Source of the DNA: Deltaproteobacteria bacterium
GTDB lineage: Bacteria > Desulfobacterota > GWC2-55-46
DNA length: 13,391 bases
Direction of reading: 5' to 3'
NCBI GenBank assembly: GCA_016219075.1
Contig: JACRCJ010000178.1
Location: 1-13,391 of the forward strand
Shown here: piece by piece, positions 6,453 through 12,881 of the stretch
Numbering within the stretch: position 1 is the first letter of the stretch
Layout: every line of letters starts with the position of its first letter
Program-made: the position numbers and the translations under genes
The notes under the pieces: generated by a model
Told to the model about the DNA's origin: nothing
The model's input: the letters and a program-made list of their open reading frames with translations, nothing else
Databases searched by the model: none

Positions 6453-9400
6453 CTATTTTCTGTCATTATCAATAATTTTTCGTATTTTGTTTCTTATTTT
6501 TTTTGCAGGATCCCTTTCAATGAAAATGCCTACTATTACTGAATATTTAGGATGTTTTTTCAATAACTTTTTCGTATTTTCATCCTGTAGTTGTTTTTTT
6601 ATACTATTCTCAAAGGAAGCTCCATGTTTATGGTAAACAAAAAGATTTGTCGCCATGACATTTTTAAATCCCTTTTTTGAAGCTCTTAAAGACCAATCAT
6701 TTTCTTCTCCATAACCCTTATCAAATGTTACATCATCAAAAAAACCTATTTTTTCTACGATTTTTTTATTGAAAGCCATGCAAAAACCAACACCTGTAGG
6801 TATTTCGATGTTTCGTTTAGGAGCATATCTTTTAAAAAAACTATCGATTTCATCCACTGTTAAGTTTTTGTAAATTTCATTATCGACACAAAAATTAGGG
6901 AAACTACATATAGTACCAGAATTTGTAAAAGGAGTTACACTGGCAATCAATTCCTCATTTTCAATAATTGGAGCGAACAGTCTATCGAGCCAGCCAGCCG
7001 GTACTTCAGTATCAGAATTAAGTATAACGAAATGGTTTTTTGTATGTTCATATGCATAATTGACTGTTTTTACGAATCCTTTATTGACTTTATTTTCTAA
7101 AACAAATATTTCTATATTTTTCTCAGGAACGCTCTTCAAGCTTTCTAAAAATTTTTTTATCCTAAAATCTGTACTCGCATCATTTACTATAATTAACCTG
7201 CAATTTTTTGAATTCTTTAAGATACTTTCGATACATTTTGTTGTATCCTCATAAGAATTGTAAATAGGTATTATAATGTCAGGCCTTATTCCAATCTCTT
7301 TGATATCGTTTTCTGAGAAATTATTGCTTTGTTTAACATCTTTTTTTTTTAAAAAATCCAATACCCCTCTCAGCGGCGCCGTTATCTTCCAGCTATAGGA
7401 ATTAAGAATCTCCTGTATCTGCCCGTCCTTTTCCGCGATCTGCCTCTCCTTCTCCTCGATCATTCTTTCATTTCCTGCAAGCCGGTATTTGGTCTCCATG
7501 TCTTCCCTGAAGAAAGCGGCATAGGACGAAAACTCCTCGTATATGCGGTCTATCCCGGAGAAGAAGTCCTCATCCATCAGGACCGGGGCCGAACCGTCAA
7601 AACGGGCTTCAAGTTGCCGGTAAAGCTCGATGACGGGTGCCGGGGCGCCGGTCTTCTTAAGTTCATCGAGCCCGGAATAACTGTGCCTGAGGTCCGGGCT
7701 TATGAACTCCGACATCTTCTCAGTCAGCTCCGTCTCGTCTTCGGGCCAGGGGATATCAAGGCCCGCGGCGCACCGTTTAAGCTCCTTTTTCCAGTCAGCG
7801 AGGAACCTGTCATACGAGAGGAAGGCGCATTTGAGGCCTTTGGCGGCCTTGAGAGCGGTGATGTTGTAGTTGAACCAGATGCCGTAGCTCTTTTCCATCG
7901 TGAACTTATCCCTCTTGTGAAGGGAGCGCGCCACATCCAGCGGGTTTCTGACGGCGAAAAGACAGACCAGTTCGTCTCCGAGCTCTTCAATGACCTCCCT
8001 CCAGACCTCGAAGAGCACGGTGGTGCGCGGGTCCTTCCAGGCCCAGAAGCGGTGTCCGGAGAGCTTCTCCCTGACAAGGGCCTTTATCTCTTCCCGGTAC
8101 TCGTTCATCTTCCCGGTCCTCTCCCAGCCTTTCGGCGGCGGCAGCGGAGTGTCCCACGACATCTTGAGCCCGGCCAGTATCCTGTCGTCGAGCAGCACGA
8201 TGTCGTTTCTCTCCCAGTACCCTTTGGGGTTTTCCGGCGTGGCGCCCATAAGGTCGGCGTCCGTACCGAGGTAGACGCCAAGGAGGTTGACGGCGCGGGC
8301 GATCGCCGAGGTGCCGCTTCTGTGCATGCCGAGTATGCAGACCGACTTCGGGGCTTCGCCCGGCCTGGCTTTGACACCGTACCTTACCATGACCACATCA
8401 CGGTAATAGCCGATCACCTGAATGTCTGAAGCTCCAAAGCGCTTGAGCGTCACCGTAAGAGGCTCGTGATAAAAGGTGATGTCGCTACGGAACCCTTCGC
8501 GCGGGGGCAGTTCGAACCCCGCTACCACTCCGGTCTTTTTCGTGGACCTGACGAGGGTCTCGATGCAGCTATGGTACCTCTCGCGGTCAGGTTCATGTAT
8601 CAGGACATCGAGGCAGACGACCATGTCGGAAGAGAGGTCTTCTTCCGCGGCGATCTTCAGGAGGTCCCCGGAGTCGAACCTCCACTCCGGCCTTATCTTC
8701 CTGTTCCTCTCTATCACCGAGTCCGAGAGGTCGATTCCCCGGTAATTTTTTACCGGCAGGTCGCGCGACAACTCTATGTCCCCGCAGCCGACATCGAGCA
8801 TGCTCTCCGGGTTCGTCCGTCTTATCACATCCCTGATCAGTCCCCTCTTGTACTCAAGTACCTCTCCCCTTGAGCCTACGCCCGAGCCGAGCCCCAGGTC
8901 CTTGGCGTACCTCTCTTCCCAGAACTCCCTGTTGTCAAACCCGGGCCTTCCGGAACCAGCCGGTTTGCCGGAAAAGTGCGGCAGCGGAACGGTCAGGGCC
9001 TCGTTGAGCTTATTTATGGCGGCATTGACATTGCCGTAGGTGCATCCGTCTATCCCCTTCTCCGACATCCTGTGATGATAATGGAGCATGTACGGCTCCA
9101 AAGTCTCAGGGCGGAAGGAAGGATGCACGGGAGTATGCGTCGGGAAGTTCATCTCAAGCGGCAGGGGCTTGAAAGGGAACTTCCCGGAATGTAGCGCCAC
9201 GGCGAGGGCGAACTGGTCGGTAAAGAACCTTTGCGGGGAGATAGCGGGAAGCCGGTCGTAAGACCCGAGGAGGTCTTTTACGGCCTCTTTCCATCTTGAC
9301 GATAGATCCGGCATGAACCTTTTCGGGATGGCCACGGCCCCGCTGTTAAAGTACGGCACCATCTCCCGTGCCGAAAAAGCCGTCTTATAGCGCGCCTTCG

Positions 9401-9860
9401 GCAGGCTCAGGTTGAAGTGTTCAAAGAGGGTCTTCCACGGAGCGATACTCTCAAACGGGTCCTCGTCAGCGGGCTTGGCCATCACGGCTTCGGCGTCCAG
9501 GTGCGAAAGAAAGTCCTTCGTGACCACGCAGTCGCAGTCGAGGGAGAGGAATATGTCGTAGTCCTCGCCGTCGTCGAGCATCATGAGCTTGTTGGCGTGA
9601 GGACACCTCGAGTCGAACCTGCCGACTATCTTGACGATGACGCCAAGAGCGGCGAGCTTCTCGACTATCTCCGCGTCGGCGGCCTCTACGAAGTAGGCGA
9701 TCCTTTTGGCCCTGTTGAGGCTGCCGCCGGACTCCGCGATGCTCCTGAAGAGATAAAGCGCCTCGGTCCTGTAAGGCTCCCTGTTTTCAGCGACACAGCC
9801 TATGAGGAGCCTCTCCGGGGCCACACCCGCCGTCTTTTTTTTACCGTCAAACAATACCAT
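6453..9860 (-). CDS. Four-domain fusion: GT-A-like transferase, methyltransferase, sulfotransferase, coiled coil, GT2 glycosyltransferase
   Basis: A 1135-residue cytoplasmic protein. Residues about 15-290 look like a GT-A transferase, with LSLDCDCV (DxD D108/D110) and YFNSGAVAIP at 170-179. About 310-495 is a SAM methyltransferase: motif I is LDVGCGD at 355-361 and the acidic residue after strand 2 is in GIDLSD. About 503-705 is a sulfotransferase: PAPS 5'-phosphosulfate loop GMHRSGTS at 511-518, 3'-phosphate site RNPLDVARS at 638-646. About 772-820 is helical, probably coiled coil, followed by SYSWKITAPLR at 821-831. About 858-1115 is a GT2 domain (IIIPIYNSYEDT, VNDAST, NSDT 948-951, GEENDW 1051-1056). 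The ATG has GGAG seven bases upstream. Codons up to residue 831 are GC-rich while those after are strongly AT-rich, so the last domain appears to be a later addition. Roles of the parts on the glycan are inferred. Confidence 0.87.
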   Translation of the reverse strand: MVLFDGKKKTAGVAPERLLIGCVAENREPYRTEALYLFRSIAESGGSLNRAKRIAYFVEAADAEIVEKLAALGVIVKIVGRFDSRCPHANKLMMLDDGEDYDIFLSLDCDCVVTKDFLSHLDAEAVMAKPADEDPFESIAPWKTLFEHFNLSLPKARYKTAFSAREMVPYFNSGAVAIPKRFMPDLSSRWKEAVKDLLGSYDRLPAISPQRFFTDQFALAVALHSGKFPFKPLPLEMNFPTHTPVHPSFRPETLEPYMLHYHHRMSEKGIDGCTYGNVNAAINKLNEALTVPLPHFSGKPAGSGRPGFDNREFWEERYAKDLGLGSGVGSRGEVLEYKRGLIRDVIRRTNPESMLDVGCGDIELSRDLPVKNYRGIDLSDSVIERNRKIRPEWRFDSGDLLKIAAEEDLSSDMVVCLDVLIHEPDRERYHSCIETLVRSTKKTGVVAGFELPPREGFRSDITFYHEPLTVTLKRFGASDIQVIGYYRDVVMVRYGVKARPGEAPKSVCILGMHRSGTSAIARAVNLLGVYLGTDADLMGATPENPKGYWERNDIVLLDDRILAGLKMSWDTPLPPPKGWERTGKMNEYREEIKALVREKLSGHRFWAWKDPRTTVLFEVWREVIEELGDELVCLFAVRNPLDVARSLHKRDKFTMEKSYGIWFNYNITALKAAKGLKCAFLSYDRFLADWKKELKRCAAGLDIPWPEDETELTEKMSEFISPDLRHSYSGLDELKKTGAPAPVIELYRQLEARFDGSAPVLMDEDFFSGIDRIYEEFSSYAAFFREDMETKYRLAGNERMIEEKERQIAEKDGQIQEILNSYSWKITAPLRGVLDFLKKKDVKQSNNFSENDIKEIGIRPDIIIPIYNSYEDTTKCIESILKNSKNCRLIIVNDASTDFRIKKFLESLKSVPEKNIEIFVLENKVNKGFVKTVNYAYEHTKNHFVILNSDTEVPAGWLDRLFAPIIENEELIASVTPFTNSGTICSFPNFCVDNEIYKNLTVDEIDSFFKRYAPKRNIEIPTGVGFCMAFNKKIVEKIGFFDDVTFDKGYGEENDWSLRASKKGFKNVMATNLFVYHKHGASFENSIKKQLQDENTKKLLKKHPKYSVIVGIFIERDPAKKIRNKIRKIIDNDRK
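7341..7350 (-). repeat. A10 homopolymer (coding strand) just inside the fusion junction
   Basis: On the coding strand six T are followed by ten A, read as TTT TTA AAA AAA AAA GAT (residues 836-841). A one-base gain or a -1 slip leads to TAA three codons later (K-R-C-stop). A one-base loss also reaches a stop after about 20 codons. Either would leave the first three domains and remove the GT2 domain. T-TTA-AAA is also a slippery heptamer in the zero frame. Whether the length varies cannot be seen here. Confidence 0.75.
7368..7406 (-). repeat. 39-bp direct repeat, copy B (encodes LNSYSWKITAPLR)
   Basis: This is the partner of 5102-5140, inside the multidomain gene at residues 819-831, in the same reading frame as copy A. 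It marks the base-composition boundary: 7441-7500 is about 48% GC and 7741-7800 about 62%, while 7081-7140 on the other side is about 25%. Confidence 0.9.
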
Positions 9861-9880
9861 ATTCCGGCTCCGTGAACCTT

Positions 9881-9901
9881 CCCGGGCCTTGAGACCCCGG
9901 G
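9881..9901 (-). other. Possible intercistronic hairpin (CCCGGG arms)
   Basis: Two CCCGGG arms (9881-9886 and 9896-9901) around a 9-base loop lie in the 90-bp gap between the Wzt-methyltransferase gene and the multidomain gene. On the transcribed minus strand no U-run follows, so it is not a standard terminator. It could affect mRNA processing or be chance in GC-rich DNA. Confidence 0.25.
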
Positions 9902-9950
9902 GTTTTCAGAACGCTTAAAATAAATGGCCTCCGATAATACGCGCGCCCGC

Positions 9951-12005
9951 CTATCTGCCCCTGACGAGCCTGAGCATGCAGACATCGACCCTGCTGTTGC
10001 CCAGCCCCCTTATGAAGCGGGACTCCTCCTTTTGAAAACCCAAGCCGGTCAACTCGGCCTCCAGCTCTTCAAGGTCCCCGTGCGCCTTTTCATCCTCAAC
10101 AATCCTACCCATCGAATAGTTCCACAGCCTGCCGGTGCCAGGGACAAGATCGACCGTGAGCAGCAGCACGCCGTCTTTTTTCAGCCACCGCGCCACCCTC
10201 CGCCATATGCTCTTTCTGACCGACGCGGGCATGTACTCCACGACGCTTACGGAGTAGACGCGGTCGAGAGAGCCTTCGGGGAGGTCCACGGCGAGGATGT
10301 CCTCGTTTCTGGACCTTATGCGGCTGTCGAGCCTCCCGTAATCAAGAAACCCCCACTCGTCCCAGCTCTTCTGCCCTTTGCCGGGCACGCGGATTATCTC
10401 CGAGTGGTCTATGGTCGTGACCGCGGCCCCTTTTTGAGCGAGGTACAGGGGGAGCGGCGAGACCCCGGCGCCGATGTCCAGGACGCTCAAGCCGGCGACT
10501 TCTCCCGCCGCGAGGGCTATCCAGGGTATCTCAACGGCCCGTGTCTCCTGTCTGGTGAACCAGCCGAACCTCTCCCTTGAGAGACGGACCAGCTCAAGTA
10601 AAAGCTCCGGCGTGGGAGATTTACCGAGGGCGGCGGCCAGCCCCTCTTCGCCTATGTCATACTCTCCGTAGACGGGAGCGGTATTCAGCGCCTTTGACCC
10701 CGTATCTTCTTTCCCTGAAAATGCTGGCAGCCGGCTTTCAATGTTTTTTACCTCTTCCGGTGACGGCTCCCCCCTTAAGCAGAGTGCCTTGAGGTCTACC
10801 ACGCCGTGGAACTTTTTGACACTCTCCATGACCGCGAAGTTAAGCGCCCCTACGACCTTGTCGTGCGCGATGACGATAGTGTCGCTGACATGGTCGTTTA
10901 AACCGACTACTATGGAGTATGACCCCGGCGCCAGCGCCGCCTCGAAGGTGAAGGAGGCGCTTATGACGCCGTTTTTCCGGTCTTCCGGCGGGAATGCGAC
11001 CCCGCCTGCAAGGGTATCGGTGCCGTAGACCGGGTATCCGCGCATATCCCTGAGCTGGATGACTATATCCGGGTTTTTGACGGTCTCCCGGACGCGGGCC
11101 GTGACCTTCGCCGTCACGGCCTCCCCGTAGCCGAAGACGTCCCTCTCTTCGTCGCCGCACTGTAAAGAGATGTCGCAGATGTCGCCGTACCCTGTGCCGA
11201 AAGACGCCTTTCCGGAACGCTCCTTTTTCCAGCCGACGGTCCCCGTGCCGCCGAGGGTCTTATGCTGGGAGGCGAAGAAGTCCTTCAGGTACGCCTCCGT
11301 GACCGTCTCCGCGTCGCCCTGCGCCACGAGCCCGCCCCTGTTGAGATAGAGCGCCTGAGTGCAGTAATTTTTGATTATATGGATGTCGTGGGATACCATG
11401 ATAAGGGTAACCCCCTTTTCCATAAGGGACTCGATCTGGTGCAGACACTTCTGCTGAAATCCGATATCCCCCACGGAGAGGGCCTCGTCCACCACCAGGA
11501 TGTCCGGGTTTACATTTATCGCCGAGGCGAAGGCGAGCCTCACGAACATCCCGCTTGAGTAGGTCATCACAGGTTGTTCTATGAAGTCCCCGATATCGGC
11601 GAAGTCGGCTATCGACTGAAACTTCTCCTCCATCTCCTCCTTCGTGAACCCCATGAGCGCGCCGTTCAGGTAGATATTGTCCCGGCCTGAAAACTGGGGA
11701 TGGAAACCCGCGCCGAGCTCCAGAAGAGCCGCTATCCTGCCGTTTACGGCCAGCTCCCCGGAGGTGGGCGGCATTATCCCGCAGAGTATCTGCAGAAGCG
11801 TCGATTTGCCGCTCCCGTTTCGCCCGACTATCCCAACGCTTTCGCCCTTTTTTATCTCAAAGGAGACATCCTTCAGGGCCCAGAACTCGTTATGGTATTT
11901 CTTTCGGAACGGATGAATAAACTCCTTCATCGCGTCGCCTGCGGAGCTGAACCTCCTGAACTTCTTGGAGAGGTTTTTGACTTTTATGACCGTTTCCATA
12001 GTCAT
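9951..12005 (-). CDS. wzt: Wzt-type ABC exporter ATPase fused to a SAM-dependent methyltransferase
   Basis: A 684-residue protein that should energise export of the lipid-linked glycan with the adjacent permease. The ATPase spans about 1-245: Walker A GRNGSGKST at 61-69, TYSSGM signature at 148-153 (the form typical of Wzt/TagH), Walker B DILVVDEAL at 168-176, H-loop H206. About 270-405 resembles the Wzt C-terminal carbohydrate-binding domain (PDIVIQLRDMRGYPVYGTDT, later LAPGSYSIVVGLND). After a linker, about 495-684 is a class I methyltransferase: VLDIGAGVSPLPLYLAQ at 508-524 and SVSVVEYMP at 585-593. The ATG at 12005 overlaps the permease stop as ATGA and has GGAG eight bases upstream. A GTG at 12026 has no ribosome site, and the ATG at 11999 is too far from it. 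In O8/O9a-type systems a separate enzyme caps the chain and Wzt recognises the cap; here both may be in one chain (inference). Confidence 0.9.
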   Translation of the reverse strand: MTMETVIKVKNLSKKFRRFSSAGDAMKEFIHPFRKKYHNEFWALKDVSFEIKKGESVGIVGRNGSGKSTLLQILCGIMPPTSGELAVNGRIAALLELGAGFHPQFSGRDNIYLNGALMGFTKEEMEEKFQSIADFADIGDFIEQPVMTYSSGMFVRLAFASAINVNPDILVVDEALSVGDIGFQQKCLHQIESLMEKGVTLIMVSHDIHIIKNYCTQALYLNRGGLVAQGDAETVTEAYLKDFFASQHKTLGGTGTVGWKKERSGKASFGTGYGDICDISLQCGDEERDVFGYGEAVTAKVTARVRETVKNPDIVIQLRDMRGYPVYGTDTLAGGVAFPPEDRKNGVISASFTFEAALAPGSYSIVVGLNDHVSDTIVIAHDKVVGALNFAVMESVKKFHGVVDLKALCLRGEPSPEEVKNIESRLPAFSGKEDTGSKALNTAPVYGEYDIGEEGLAAALGKSPTPELLLELVRLSRERFGWFTRQETRAVEIPWIALAAGEVAGLSVLDIGAGVSPLPLYLAQKGAAVTTIDHSEIIRVPGKGQKSWDEWGFLDYGRLDSRIRSRNEDILAVDLPEGSLDRVYSVSVVEYMPASVRKSIWRRVARWLKKDGVLLLTVDLVPGTGRLWNYSMGRIVEDEKAHGDLEELEAELTGLGFQKEESRFIRGLGNSRVDVCMLRLVRGR

Positions 12006-12820
12006 CTGCAGAACTCCGCGAACCACGGCTTAAGCTTCCTGAAAAACACCCCGCCGACTCCGAATGTTATTACCGACACGGACGCGAAATAGACGAAGTC
12101 CGCCGGAGGCAGCGCCCTGCCCGTAAGGAGCGCGAGCCTGTAGCCCTCGACCAGGTGATAGACCGGGTTGAGCTTCATGATGAAAAGATACTTCGCCGGC
12201 ACGAACGACGGCGAATAAAAGATGGGCGTGAAGAAGAGCCAGCCCATCATGACAAGCCCGAGCATCTGCTCGACGTCCCTTAAAAATACGTTTATGCCGG
12301 ATATTATCCAGCCGAGCCCTATTGAAAAAATAGCGGTCAGTAAGAGATATGCCAATATGAGGAAGGCAAACGGCGTAAGTCCGCCCGAAAAAGCGACCAC
12401 TATGACAAGGAGAGCGAGGCTTATAAGGTGGCTTATGATGTTGCTGATGACGGTCACTATCGGCAGTATCTCGGCCGGAAAGCCGACGGCTTTCTTGATG
12501 AGGCTGAAGTTCTTCACGAGCGTGCCCGCCGAAGAGTTTATCGTCTGGGAGAAGAACTGCCACGGCACGAGTCCGCAGAGGAGGAATAAAAAATAACTCT
12601 CCGTTCCGTAGACAGGGTCAGGCGTGGACCTGAAGAATATGCCGAAGACTATCCCGTAGACGACCAGATAGACAAGCGGGTTGAAGACCGCCCAAAGAAG
12701 TCCGAAGGCGCTTCCAGCGTAGCTTGCCTTGAGCTCCCTTACGGCGAGCATCCTCAGCATGTAGCGGCTTTTGTAGAGCCTTCTGGTGAAATCCATCAGT
12801 ATTAAAAAGTTCTCTTTCAT
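12002..12820 (-). CDS. wzm: ABC-2 type polysaccharide export permease (Wzm)
   Basis: A 272-residue integral inner-membrane protein, the expected size for Wzm, the channel half of the ABC exporter that moves lipid-linked polysaccharide to the periplasm. LAVRELKASYAGSAFGLLWA near 25-44 is the conserved amphipathic entry region. Hydrophobic segments fall roughly at 43-63, 76-92, 118-146, 150-178, 188-206 and 240-261, giving about six transmembrane helices. NVFLRDVEQMLGLVM (177-191) with FFTPIFYSP (196-204), and LNPVYHLVEGYR (217-228), are typical of the family. The ATG start has only a weak ribosome site. The stop overlaps the Wzt start by four bases, so the two subunits are translationally coupled. 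The gene begins 61 bp after the APS-kinase-like gene. Confidence 0.93.
   Translation of the reverse strand: MKENFLILMDFTRRLYKSRYMLRMLAVRELKASYAGSAFGLLWAVFNPLVYLVVYGIVFGIFFRSTPDPVYGTESYFLFLLCGLVPWQFFSQTINSSAGTLVKNFSLIKKAVGFPAEILPIVTVISNIISHLISLALLVIVVAFSGGLTPFAFLILAYLLLTAIFSIGLGWIISGINVFLRDVEQMLGLVMMGWLFFTPIFYSPSFVPAKYLFIMKLNPVYHLVEGYRLALLTGRALPPADFVYFASVSVITFGVGGVFFRKLKPWFAEFCR
12014..12017 (-). promoter_or_regulatory. Ribosome binding site deciding the Wzt start
   Basis: GGAG on the minus strand, inside the end of the permease gene, sits eight bases before the ATG at 12005 and fourteen before the next ATG at 11999. It supports the 12005 start over the upstream GTG at 12026, which would lie before this site. 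Confidence 0.6.
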
Positions 12821-12854
12821 TATCCCGTAAAAGACCTCTCGCGAATTTCCCCGG

Positions 12855-12875
12855 CAACGGGCATTTCACCCGTTG
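12855..12875 (-). other. Perfect 7-bp hairpin between the APS-kinase-like gene and wzm
   Basis: CAACGGG (12855-12861) and CCCGTTG (12869-12875) form a perfect 7-bp stem with a 7-base loop, beginning six bases after the stop of the upstream gene. On the transcribed strand it is followed by a GC-rich run and no U-tract, so it is not a classical intrinsic terminator. An mRNA-stabilising or partial attenuating role is possible but only inferred. Confidence 0.45.
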
Positions 12876-12881
12876 GGTTTC

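Noticed and set aside
5141..7367. AT-rich segment as an insertion sequence or transposon
   Set aside because: It encodes glycosyltransferase parts only; no transposase, terminal inverted repeats or target-site duplication were seen.
7614..8429. 271-codon plus-strand open frame
   Set aside because: It is antisense to the sulfotransferase and methyltransferase domains, which have intact motifs on the minus strand.
9881..9902. Rho-independent terminator before the multidomain gene
   Set aside because: The CCCGGG stem is followed on the transcribed strand by AAGGTT and not by a run of U, so only an untyped hairpin is listed.
9934..9939. TATTAT as a -10 box on the minus strand for the multidomain gene
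   Set aside because: No -35-like hexamer lies at the right spacing (the position reads AGGGGC), so a promoter is not supported.
9924..10580. 218-codon plus-strand open frame
   Set aside because: It is antisense to the methyltransferase domain of the Wzt fusion; composition is shadow-like and no motif is visible.
12006..12026. GTG at 12026 as start of the Wzt fusion
   Set aside because: It has no ribosome site, while the ATG at 12005 has GGAG at ideal spacing and an ATGA overlap with wzm.
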